Assembly: GCA_022827165.1 (NCBI GenBank)
Contig: JAJDTN010000063.1
Span: 1 to 15,992, forward strand
Direction: 5' to 3'
Source of the DNA: Candidatus Latescibacterota bacterium
Lineage (GTDB): Bacteria > Latescibacterota > UBA2968 > UBA8231
Length of the DNA stretch: 15,992 nt
Shown here: positions 6,997-14,336 of the stretch, piece by piece
Layout of the letters: each line of letters begins with the position of its first letter
Numbering within the stretch: position 1 is the first letter of the stretch
Program-made: the position numbers and the translations under genes
The notes under the pieces: model-generated
Databases searched by the model: none
Told to the model about the DNA's origin: nothing
The model's input: only the letters and a program-made list of their open reading frames with translations

Positions 6997-7989
6997 ATGG
7001 TCAGGGTAGCCATGTTGAGCCGCTGGCATGTCCATGCCGATGAGTATGCCTCGCGCGTCAACGCCGAGGAGCGGGCGGAGGTGGCCGCCGTCTGGGACGA
7101 AGAGCCCGAGCGCGGCGAGGCCTGGGCCCGTGAGCTCGAGGTCGATTTCGAGGCCGATCTGGATCGCCTGCTGGGGCGGGACGACATTGACGCGGTGGCC
7201 GTCGACGCGCCCACCAACATGCATCCCGAGGTGATGATCCAGGCCGCGCGGGCCGGCAAGCACATCTTCACCGAGAAGGTCATGGCCACCACGGTGAGCG
7301 AGTGCCGGGCCATCGCCGACGCGGTGACCCGGGCGGGCGTCAAGTTCTGCATCTCCTTCCCCCGGCGCGGGCTGCCCGAGGTCCAGCTCGCCGGACAGCT
7401 GATTGCGGGCGGGCACCTGGGCCAGATCACCCTGCTGCGCATCCGGGTCGCCCACGGTGGTGCGACGGCCGGCTGGCTGCCGCCGCACTTCTACGATCCC
7501 GTCGCCTGCGGCGGCGGCGCGATGATCGATCTGGGGGCCCACGGCATGTACATCGCGCGCGGCCTGCTGGGCGAACCACGGCAGATCGCCTCCGCCTTCA
7601 ACCACATCACGGGGCGCGCCGTGGAGGACAACACCCTGTCGGTGATCACCTTCGAGAATCAGGCGATCGCCATCAACGAGACCAGCTTCGTGCAGCACGG
7701 CGGGGTCTTCTACCTGGAGATCAACGGGACCGAGGGCACCTACGTCACCGGCGGGCCGGAGGAGAAGACGCGCGTCCAGGCCCCCAAGTGGTCCGGCCGC
7801 GACGAGTGGGTGGAGCCGGAGGAGTTGCCCGAACCGCTGGTGCATCCGGTGACCCAGTGGATCAACGCCATCGTCGAGGACAGCCCCATCGACTACGGCC
7901 TCACCGAGGGCATTCAGCTCACCGAGTTGATGGAAGGCGCCTACCGCGCCCATCGCGAGGGGCGTACCGTGACCTACCCGCTGGACTGA
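6997..7989 (+). CDS. Gfo/Idh/MocA family oxidoreductase with an atypical N-terminal motif
   Basis: NAD(P)-dependent sugar/polyol dehydrogenase family protein, 330 residues. The catalytic-lysine motif GKHIFTEKVMA (Glu93-Lys94) and the C-terminal-domain signature GGGAMIDLGAHGMYIARGLLG (Asp168, His172) identify the family. The N-terminal strand reads VAMLSRWHVHADEY: the glycine motif expected after the first strand (GxGxxG) is replaced by a Trp/His-rich stretch. A fold-preserving variant subfamily is plausible because the rest of the Rossmann half, VAVDAPTNMHPEV, is normal. The gene is followed after 14 bases by PhyH 2, whose ribosome site (GAGGAG) overlaps the TGA stop, so the pair is coupled. 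Possible roles are oxidation or reversible oxidation of a sugar derivative; the substrate is unknown. Confidence 0.9.
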   Translation: MVRVAMLSRWHVHADEYASRVNAEERAEVAAVWDEEPERGEAWARELEVDFEADLDRLLGRDDIDAVAVDAPTNMHPEVMIQAARAGKHIFTEKVMATTVSECRAIADAVTRAGVKFCISFPRRGLPEVQLAGQLIAGGHLGQITLLRIRVAHGGATAGWLPPHFYDPVACGGGAMIDLGAHGMYIARGLLGEPRQIASAFNHITGRAVEDNTLSVITFENQAIAINETSFVQHGGVFYLEINGTEGTYVTGGPEEKTRVQAPKWSGRDEWVEPEELPEPLVHPVTQWINAIVEDSPIDYGLTEGIQLTELMEGAYRAHREGRTVTYPLD

Positions 7990-8003
7990 GGAGTCAGGCA
8001 CTC

Positions 8004-8828
8004 ATGGAGATCGCGCTCAGCACGGAGGAACGCTCGGCGGAAGCCCTGTCGCCGGCGCACCTCGACCAGGCGGTGGCCGCGGTTCGGGACGACGGATTCG
8101 TGGTCCTCGGGGACATCATCGCCCACGACCACCTGGACCAGCTCCGGGAACGGATGGACCAGGACTCTCAGCGGCTCATCGCCGCCGAACGGTGGGGCGG
8201 CGCCGGGGGGCTCCCCGGACACTTGCAGCAGGGGCCGCCGCCCTTCGCGCCCTTCGTCCACCGCGACATCGTGGCCAACCCCTTCGTGATCCAGGTGAGC
8301 CGCGCCCTGCTCGGCGACGGCCTCTTCAACAACTTCTACAGCGGCAACAGCAACTGTCCCGGAAGCGGGACCCAACCGCTGCACCGGGATTCCGATCACC
8401 TCTGGCCCGGGCTCGAGCAGGCTCACCCGGCGGCGCAGGTGGTGGTCAACGTTTCACCCCACGACGTGTGCGAGGAGAACGGCAGTGTCGAGCTGTGGCC
8501 CGGCACTCATCGGATAGCCGATGTCGGGTCCGTGATCGACGCCGAGACCGAAGCGGCGAGGCGCGCCGTGGTGCCGCCGGTGCGCGGCAACGCCCGCAAG
8601 GGCAGCGTGCTGATCCGGGACATGCGGCTCTGGCACCGCGGCGTGCCCAACCGGTCCGACCGCCCGCGCCACATGATCGCCATGATCCACAACATCCGCT
8701 GGTTCCACCGGAGCCGGGTCGTGACCTTCGCCCGCGGCTGCGAGTCCGCCTTCCCGGACTGCGCCCTGGACCACAACGCCGTCTTCACCGACGAGCCGAT
8801 CGACTACCTGTCTCTGGGGACGGGGTAG
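8004..8828 (+). CDS. Phytanoyl-CoA dioxygenase (PhyH) family protein 2
   Basis: Predicted Fe(II)/2-oxoglutarate oxygenase, 274 residues. His127 and Asp129 come from LHRDSD, distal His211 from RLWHRGVPNRSD, and Arg222 is the likely 2-oxoglutarate ligand. Other family marks are VRDDGFVVLGDII at the N-terminus and ENGSVELWPGTHR at 158-170. The iron motif is HRD rather than the HQD of the other two PhyH proteins here, and the sequence is not close to either. The ATG at 8004 follows GAGGAG at the stop of the upstream Gfo/Idh gene. The gene ends 5 bases from the convergent PhyH 3 gene. A dehydrogenase-oxygenase pair could modify one substrate in sequence. Confidence 0.9.
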   Translation: MEIALSTEERSAEALSPAHLDQAVAAVRDDGFVVLGDIIAHDHLDQLRERMDQDSQRLIAAERWGGAGGLPGHLQQGPPPFAPFVHRDIVANPFVIQVSRALLGDGLFNNFYSGNSNCPGSGTQPLHRDSDHLWPGLEQAHPAAQVVVNVSPHDVCEENGSVELWPGTHRIADVGSVIDAETEAARRAVVPPVRGNARKGSVLIRDMRLWHRGVPNRSDRPRHMIAMIHNIRWFHRSRVVTFARGCESAFPDCALDHNAVFTDEPIDYLSLGTG

Positions 8829-8833
8829 AGCCC

Positions 8834-9601
8834 TCAGGCTTCGTACATGACCGGGCAGATCCGGGGGTCGTCGAGGTGGGCGGTGTAGTATCCCTGGTCG
8901 CCGGGCACCGGCACGGCCCGCTCGTCGCGCAGATGCACGGCCAGGCTGCAACGGGCCGAGTCCGAGAGATTGGCGTTGGAGCCGTGGTAGGTCAGGCAGT
9001 GGTGGACGCTGAGCCCGCCCATGGGCATCAGCGCCGGCACTTCCTCCCAGCTCTGGCTCGCGGGGACGGTGATCTCCTCGCGCAGCTTGTGCTGGTCCTT
9101 GTCGAAGAAGTTCCCCCGGTCGAGGAACCCCCAGCGGTGGGACCCGCGCACGAAGAGCATCGGCCCCGACGCCGGGCCCACCTCGCTCAGGGCGATCCAC
9201 GCCGTGAACAGCCCCTCGGCCTGCTGCCACATGCGCCAGTACTGCCGGTCCTGGTGCCAGCCGACATTCCCGGCCGACGCTGACCCCGGCGGCTTGATCA
9301 GCAACTGGCTCGCCCACACCTGCACCCGCCGTGAGCCCGTCATCCCGGCGACCTCGCGTCCCACCTGGGGACAGGTCACCAGTCCGTACAGCCCCGTATC
9401 CGACCGGTGCGGATTGTTGATCTTGCACAAGACCCGGGGATCGTAGCCGGGATGCTCGGTGGGCGGCAGCCCCGTGTCGAAGGACCCGTCGCGCACCGCC
9501 GCCATCCCCCGCAACGCCTTCTGCAACACATCGGCAGGCGCGACCTGTTCGTCTGCGATGCAGTACCCGTCGCGCTCGAATTGCTCGACCGCTTGTTCCA
9601 T
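8834..9601 (-). CDS. Phytanoyl-CoA dioxygenase (PhyH) family protein 3
   Basis: Predicted Fe(II)/2-oxoglutarate oxygenase, 255 residues. The triad is His116 and Asp118 (GWHQDRQYW) and His206 (LTYHGSNANLS), with Arg217 in SDSARCSL as the likely 2-oxoglutarate anchor. GPMLFVRGSHRWG at 146-158 and HCLTYHGSNANLSDSAR at 201-217 recall PhyH enzymes related to ectoine hydroxylase; that resemblance does not fix a substrate. The ATG at 9601 is preceded by GGAGAGAC. It is the last gene of a minus-strand run after the NhaC-like transporter and the cupin, separated from the cupin by 99 bases with no clear promoter or terminator. Confidence 0.9.
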   Translation of the reverse strand: MEQAVEQFERDGYCIADEQVAPADVLQKALRGMAAVRDGSFDTGLPPTEHPGYDPRVLCKINNPHRSDTGLYGLVTCPQVGREVAGMTGSRRVQVWASQLLIKPPGSASAGNVGWHQDRQYWRMWQQAEGLFTAWIALSEVGPASGPMLFVRGSHRWGFLDRGNFFDKDQHKLREEITVPASQSWEEVPALMPMGGLSVHHCLTYHGSNANLSDSARCSLAVHLRDERAVPVPGDQGYYTAHLDDPRICPVMYEA

Positions 9602-9700
9602 GTGTCTCTCCGAGCCCCCGGGCCGCGACTCCGGTTCGCCTTGCGGCTGTGGAGGGCTGCCGCGCGCGTTGCTTCCCGGGGCGAAGGGCGCTGTTGAGCC

Positions 9701-10135
9701 CTACGCGCCCGGGCCCGCGGAACCGGCGCCAGACGGACCGGCACCCCCCGCCGGCCAGCAACCCTCCACGGCGAAGGCCTCCTCCGCCCCGGGCCAGGGT
9801 GGCATGGTGACGATGGCGATCTTCAGCGGCCGGTCGCCCACGGTCCGGAACTGGAAGTGGGCGCCCACGGGGATCGACAGGCTGGCCCCGGCGGAGACCT
9901 CGACGATCCGCTCCTCCTCACCGAGGCGGCGCCAGACCTGGCCCGCGCCGTCGAGGACGTACCACAGCTCCTCGACGGTGCGGTGGGCCACGGGGCGGGA
10001 GACCTGCCCGGGGTTCAGGGTGCAGTGGACCATGCTGCCGCGGCGGCCCCGGGCCAGCAGCCGGATCTCCGAGCCGTCCGGCGCCAGGACATCGTAGGCC
10101 CCCGACGGCCGCTGGAAGTCCAGGGCCTGGCTCAT
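9701..10135 (-). CDS. Small single-domain cupin
   Basis: Cupin-fold protein of 144 residues. The first cupin motif region is GQVSRPVAHRTVEELWYVL (43-61), with His51 and Glu55/56 as possible metal ligands. The second is GASLSIPVGAHFQFRTVG (83-100), with His93. The second His of the classical HxH is Thr53, so metal binding may be altered. From about residue 128 the protein ends in a Gly/Ala/Pro/Ser tail of low complexity, probably unstructured. It lies 22 bases after the transporter stop on the same strand, so co-transcription is likely. Small cupins beside catabolic genes may be isomerases, lactone- or acid-processing enzymes, or sensors; no specific role can be assigned. Confidence 0.82.
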   Translation of the reverse strand: MSQALDFQRPSGAYDVLAPDGSEIRLLARGRRGSMVHCTLNPGQVSRPVAHRTVEELWYVLDGAGQVWRRLGEEERIVEVSAGASLSIPVGAHFQFRTVGDRPLKIAIVTMPPWPGAEEAFAVEGCWPAGGAGPSGAGSAGPGA

Positions 10136-10157
10136 GGGGGGCCTGTGCTCACCGCGG

Positions 10158-11894
10158 TCAGGCGGTGAAGAAGGCGACCACGGTCCAGCAGACCGCCGCG
10201 AGGACGGCGGCCATCGAGGCCTGGGGAATCTGCGTCTTCACGTGGTCCATGAGGTCGCAGCCCGTGCACATCGAGCTGAGCACGGTGGTGTCGGAGATCG
10301 GCGAGCACTGGTCGCCGTAGACGCTGCCGTCCATGACCGCGGCGAAGCACAGGGTCATGAACAGCTCGGGATGGGCCAGGCCGTGGGCGCCGGCCACCGC
10401 CCAGGCCAGGGGCATGGCCAGGGGGAAGGCGACGGCGTAGGTGCCCCAGCTCGTGCCCGTGGAGAAGGCGATGACGATGGTGATGACCTGCAGCAGGACG
10501 GGCAGCAGGAAGTAGGGGATCGCCTGGCCGAGCTGCTCGACGAGGAAGACGCCGCCCCCCGTCTCCTTGCTGATGCCGCCGATGGTGATGGCCAGCAGCA
10601 GGATCACGGAGCCGAGGACGACGCCCTTGAGGCCGTCGTGGAAGCCGGAGACCAGGTCCTTCAGGGACATGCCCTTGGCCAGGGCCATGCCGGCGGCCAG
10701 CAGCAGGGCGAAGCCGAAGGCCCACTGCACGTTCGGCGAGCCGGAGGCGATGAAGGTGCCCACGGCGATGGCGATGAGCGAGCCCAGGGGCAGGAAGAAC
10801 TCCAGGATGTGCGGCTTGTAGCCCTCGGGAACGTTGCTCCCCTGCAGCTCCTTGGCGCTCAGGGGGGCGGCCCCCTCGGCGTCGAGCTGGCCGGTCTCGC
10901 GGGAGCGTTCCATGGCGGCCCGCAGCCGCCCGCCGAGGAAGTAGGGCTTCTCGATGCTGAGGAGGAACGTCCCCAACACCGCGAAGATGGCGTAGAAGCA
11001 GAAGGGAACGCTTCCGAAGAAGAAGTTGAGCCGGTCGGCCTCGGTGGCCAGGAAGGTGACGCCGGAGACGAAGATGAAGGCCTGGATGTACCCGGGCCAG
11101 GCGTTGAAGGCGAGCTGGGAGGCGATGGGAGAGGCGGTGGAGTCGACGATGTAGGCCAGCTCCTCGTGGCTGACCTTCTCCTTGTCGGCGATCGGCTTGA
11201 CCGTGGTGCCCACGAGGACGGTGCTCACCGTGCCACCCTGGAAGAACACGACGCCGAGCATCCAGGACACCAGCTTGGCGCTGCGGGGGCCGCGGACGAA
11301 GCGCACGGTCATGAACTCGGCGAAGGCCTGGGCCGCGCCGGTGCGCGACCAGATGCCCATGAGGCCGCCCAGGAGCCACAGGTAGAGGAGCAGGACCCCG
11401 GCGGCGTTGGTCGAGGCCAGGGAGGGGATGAGCACGTCCCCGGTGAAGTCGTAGCGGGTCAGCAACAGGGCGCCGGCGACGATGCCTCCCAGCAGGGAGG
11501 GCACCGGCTCGCGCGTGAGCCAGCACAGGAGCACGGCCACCACCGCGGGCAGCAGCGACCAGAAGCCCCAGTGGTGCTTGGCGATGAGCTGGTAGTAGAG
11601 GGTCCGGGCCTCGCCACCGATCAAAGTCTCGACATAGGCGAACTCCTCCATGACCGCGGGCTCCTCGTTCGAGCCCTCGATACGATCGGGGTTGAGCACG
11701 GCCTGCTTGATGGGGACGGCCTCGAAGTGGACGGGCTTCTTCTTGTAGATGTAGTAGAGCCGGCCGTCGGCGTCGGTCTGGACGTCCAGGGCCACCTGCT
11801 CCACGGTCCAGGTGGGGGGCACGTTGGCGCCGACGATCCAGGACACGATCAGGGCGGCGGCGAAGATGATGAATTTGCGCTGGCCGGGGGTCAT
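10158..11894 (-). CDS. NhaC-type Na+/H+ antiporter family membrane transporter
   Basis: Integral membrane protein of 578 residues in the ion-transporter superfamily that includes NhaC (Na+/H+) and MleN (malate/lactate) antiporters. Signature blocks are DSTASPIAS at 251-259, GTSWGTYAVAFPLAMP at 480-495, and GDQCSPISDTTVLSS at 527-541 followed by HVKTQIPQA. About eleven or twelve hydrophobic segments are visible, for example 7-25, 111-127, 136-148 and 165-181, and seven more from 209 to the C-terminus. Between the first and second helices lies a polar segment of about 80 residues (27-105), likely outside the cytoplasm. The ATG at 11894 has GGAG 7 bases upstream; the frame continues upstream, but the extra 50 residues look non-coding. 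In a catabolic setting it may exchange organic anions rather than only Na+ and H+. Confidence 0.9.
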   Translation of the reverse strand: MTPGQRKFIIFAAALIVSWIVGANVPPTWTVEQVALDVQTDADGRLYYIYKKKPVHFEAVPIKQAVLNPDRIEGSNEEPAVMEEFAYVETLIGGEARTLYYQLIAKHHWGFWSLLPAVVAVLLCWLTREPVPSLLGGIVAGALLLTRYDFTGDVLIPSLASTNAAGVLLLYLWLLGGLMGIWSRTGAAQAFAEFMTVRFVRGPRSAKLVSWMLGVVFFQGGTVSTVLVGTTVKPIADKEKVSHEELAYIVDSTASPIASQLAFNAWPGYIQAFIFVSGVTFLATEADRLNFFFGSVPFCFYAIFAVLGTFLLSIEKPYFLGGRLRAAMERSRETGQLDAEGAAPLSAKELQGSNVPEGYKPHILEFFLPLGSLIAIAVGTFIASGSPNVQWAFGFALLLAAGMALAKGMSLKDLVSGFHDGLKGVVLGSVILLLAITIGGISKETGGGVFLVEQLGQAIPYFLLPVLLQVITIVIAFSTGTSWGTYAVAFPLAMPLAWAVAGAHGLAHPELFMTLCFAAVMDGSVYGDQCSPISDTTVLSSMCTGCDLMDHVKTQIPQASMAAVLAAVCWTVVAFFTA

Positions 11895-11967
11895 GTGGGG
11901 TCTCCAGGGGAAGGACGGAGCGCGGCGGAGGCATCGCCGGGGCTGCGGGCGAGCAACCCTCGGGACC

Positions 11968-12000
11968 ACGAAAGGGGCTGCATCTGCGATGGTCAAGGGA
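11968..12000 (-). promoter_or_regulatory. Candidate promoter of the transporter-cupin-PhyH 3 unit
   Basis: The minus strand reads TCCCTTGACC (11991-12000), a five-of-six -35 box, then 17 bases to TTTCGT (11968-11973), which matches the -10 consensus at only three positions. The value of the site comes from its match to the SDR promoter: the same ten-mer, the same spacing, and the shared bases CCCTTTCRTG around the second box. It lies about 75 bases upstream of the transporter start. Confidence 0.35.
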
Positions 12001-12058
12001 TTCCCGGCGGCGGCGCCAAGGTCGCGCCGTATCTTTCGGTCCACCCCGGAAGCATGCC

Positions 12059-13225
12059 ATGCACACCACTCTGTACATCTCCTGTCTCCTCCTCCTCGCG
12101 GCGGCGATGCCCGGCTGCGACCGGGACCGCGACAAGTCGGCCGGCCCGGAGAGCACGGTCAGAGTCGGCTTCCTCGTTTCGGGCGATCGCGCCTCGTACG
12201 CCGACGCCGCCGGCATCGCGGTGGACGAGATCAACGACGGCGGGGGCCTGCTCGGCCGGACCCTGGAGCTCGTCATCCGGTCAGGAATCGAGGAGCCTTC
12301 GGTCTCGGTCGAGACCGCGGAGCAGATGATCGTCGACGACGAGGTGATCGCCCTCATCGGGCCCAATCGCTCCTCCCACGCCGTGGTCGTGGGCGAGACG
12401 GCGCAGCGCCACGGGCGGCCCATGATCACCACCTCCGCCACCAACCCGGATGTGACCCGGGCCGGCGGCTTCGTCTTCATGGCGGCTTTCACCGATCTCT
12501 TCCAGGGGGGCGTCATGGCCCGGTTCGCCCGCGAGGAGCTGGGCCTGGAGGGCGTCGCCGTCCTGACCCTGCGCGGCGAGGTCTACACCGAGGGGATCTC
12601 CGAGATCTTCGTCTCCGGGTTCCGCGGTTCCGGCGGGACGGTGGTTGCGGAGGTGCTCTTCGACCGGGGGGATACCGACTTCGGCGAGCCCCTGGGCCGC
12701 CTGGCCGCGGCGGGGGCGGGAGCTCTCTTCATCTCCGGGTTCGTGGAGGAGATCGCCCTCGTGACCCGGCAGGCCCGGTCCCTGCCGCTGCTCGACCCGG
12801 CGGGCGAACCGGTGCTCTTCCTCGGCGCCGATTCCTGGGACAACCCGGACCTGCTGGCCCACCCGGCGGCCGAGCTGGAGGGCAGCTTCTTCAGCACCCA
12901 CTTCTCGCCGGACACGGACGAGCCGGGGGCGCGCGCCTTCGTCGACGCGTACCGGTCCCGGTACGGCGCCGCTCCCACCGGCGGGGACGCCGTGAACTAC
13001 GACGCCGTGCGACTGCTGGCCCTTGCCGTGGAGCGGGCCGGCCGCCTCGACCCGGAGGCGATCCGGGCGCAGCTGGCCGCCACCGAGGACTATGCCGGGG
13101 CCACGCGGATCGCCGGGTACGACGACAACCGCCACCCCGCCAAGAGCGCCGTGATCATGACCATCCGCGACGGGGAGAAGCTCTTCCACCGTCAGATCGA
13201 CCCGCCTCCCGGCGGGCATCGATAG
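12059..13225 (+). CDS. Branched-chain amino-acid/amide-type substrate-binding lipoprotein (Peripla_BP_6)
   Basis: Solute-binding protein of the LivJ-like type I periplasmic family, 388 residues. The N-terminus is a lipoprotein signal: a hydrophobic run then AMPGC with Cys20 as the acylation site; the Met at -3 is less usual than Leu. The mature part begins VRVGFLVSGD, then GIAVDEINDGGGLLGRTLELV, VIALIGPNRSS and GRPMITTSATNPDVT, the normal order of this fold. TGGDAVNYDAVRLL follows near the C-terminus. No permease or ATPase gene is in the window, so it either serves a transporter encoded elsewhere or acts in sensing. The ATG at 12059 has GGAAG about 8 bases upstream. The gene diverges from the transporter across 164 bases and is followed after 22 bases by a mandelate-racemase-like gene. 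Confidence 0.9.
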   Translation: MHTTLYISCLLLLAAAMPGCDRDRDKSAGPESTVRVGFLVSGDRASYADAAGIAVDEINDGGGLLGRTLELVIRSGIEEPSVSVETAEQMIVDDEVIALIGPNRSSHAVVVGETAQRHGRPMITTSATNPDVTRAGGFVFMAAFTDLFQGGVMARFAREELGLEGVAVLTLRGEVYTEGISEIFVSGFRGSGGTVVAEVLFDRGDTDFGEPLGRLAAAGAGALFISGFVEEIALVTRQARSLPLLDPAGEPVLFLGADSWDNPDLLAHPAAELEGSFFSTHFSPDTDEPGARAFVDAYRSRYGAAPTGGDAVNYDAVRLLALAVERAGRLDPEAIRAQLAATEDYAGATRIAGYDDNRHPAKSAVIMTIRDGEKLFHRQIDPPPGGHR

Positions 13226-13247
13226 CCAGCCGAAGGAGACGGGAACC

Positions 13248-14336
13248 ATGCGCATCGAGAGGATCGAGACGATCGAGCTGGAGCTGCCCTGGGGTCCGCC
13301 AGGCAACGGCGCCGCCCGCACCTGGCCCGTCCATCGCGTGCACGCGGACAACGGCCTCGTGGGCATCAGCCGCGGCGGCAGCCGCGACCTGATCGAGCGC
13401 CACCTGGCGCCACTCCTCCTGGGCGAGGACCCGCGCCGCACGGCGCACCTCTGGCAGAGGATGTACGACGCCGCCTGGGGATTCGGCGGCCCGGGGCGCG
13501 CCGCCATGAGCACCATCGGCGCCCTCGACGTGGCCCTCTGGGACCTCTACGGCAAGGCCTGCGGCGAGCCGGTGTGGCGGCTGCTGGGCGGCTGCCGCTC
13601 CCGGGTGCCGGTCTACGCCGACGGCATCGGCTATGCCGACGCCGACGCCGACGAGGTGGCGGAGCTGGTGGCGAAGCACGCCGCCTTGGGCTACGAGGCC
13701 GTCAAGTTCCACCTCACCTCACCGGAGCCGGAGGTCGCCCTGGCCAAGGTCGAGGCCTCCCGGCAGGCCCTGGGCCCGGACCGCCGCCTGATGATCGACG
13801 TGCGCCGCCTGTGGGACGGGCATCTGGCGGCGCGCATGGCCCGGGCCTTCGTGCCGTACGACCTCTACTGGATCGAGGAACCGACCCGCGGCGACGACGA
13901 GCCCGGCCAGCTGCGCATGGTGCGCGAGGCGGCCGGCCCCGCCCTGCTGGCCGGCGGCGAGGGGGAGGGCACGCTCTACGGGACCCGCCGCCTCATCGTC
14001 GAGGGGGGCCTGCAGGTGGCGCAGAGCGACATCCTCATCGGCGGCGGCTTCACGGGGCTCATGCGGATCGCCGCCGTGGCCGAGTCGCACCACGCTCACG
14101 TGGCTCCCCACGGCGCCAGCTTCCCCGAGATCAACTGCCACCTGGTGGCGGCCGTGCCCAACGGCCTGATCATCCCCGCCTGTCCCCACACCGAGCCCTA
14201 CCAGATCTGGTCGCGGCTCTACGACCCGCCCTTCGCGGTGACCGATGGAGAGGTGGAGATGACGGAGAGGCCCGGCCTCGGTCTCGACTTCGACGAGGCC
14301 TTCCTCGAGGAGTTCAGGACCGGGCGGGAGGCCTGA
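13248..14336 (+). CDS. Enolase-superfamily (mandelate racemase-like) enzyme with a KxH motif
   Basis: MR/MLE family enzyme of 362 residues that should abstract a proton next to a carboxylate, giving racemisation or dehydration. Metal ligands are Asp184, Glu210 (WIEEP) and Glu238 (GGEGEG). His288 (VAPHGA) and Asp261 reproduce the His-Asp dyad of mandelate racemase at the expected spacing. The KxK base motif is instead Lys153-Phe-His155, and the Asn expected two residues after the first ligand is Arg186; both changes suggest a different substrate or stereochemistry. The ATG follows AGGAG by 9 bases, 22 bases after the binding-protein gene, so the two are probably one operon. The C-terminal 23 bases overlap the convergent serine hydrolase gene. 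Confidence 0.88.
   Translation: MRIERIETIELELPWGPPGNGAARTWPVHRVHADNGLVGISRGGSRDLIERHLAPLLLGEDPRRTAHLWQRMYDAAWGFGGPGRAAMSTIGALDVALWDLYGKACGEPVWRLLGGCRSRVPVYADGIGYADADADEVAELVAKHAALGYEAVKFHLTSPEPEVALAKVEASRQALGPDRRLMIDVRRLWDGHLAARMARAFVPYDLYWIEEPTRGDDEPGQLRMVREAAGPALLAGGEGEGTLYGTRRLIVEGGLQVAQSDILIGGGFTGLMRIAAVAESHHAHVAPHGASFPEINCHLVAAVPNGLIIPACPHTEPYQIWSRLYDPPFAVTDGEVEMTERPGLGLDFDEAFLEEFRTGREA

Noticed and set aside
9602..9700. Promoter or terminator between the cupin and PhyH 3
   Set aside because: Only a weak six-base inverted match with a long loop is present, with no convincing -35/-10 pair and no T-run.
10158..11894. Assignment as a dedicated sodium pump (nhaC)
   Set aside because: The superfamily includes organic-anion exchangers, and this protein has an extra external segment and catabolic neighbours, so the gene symbol is not justified.
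10134..12329. A 731-codon plus-strand frame opposite the transporter
   Set aside because: It is low complexity (Gly, Glu, Asp, His) and runs through the divergent control gap into the binding-protein gene. The minus strand encodes an unmistakable NhaC-type protein.
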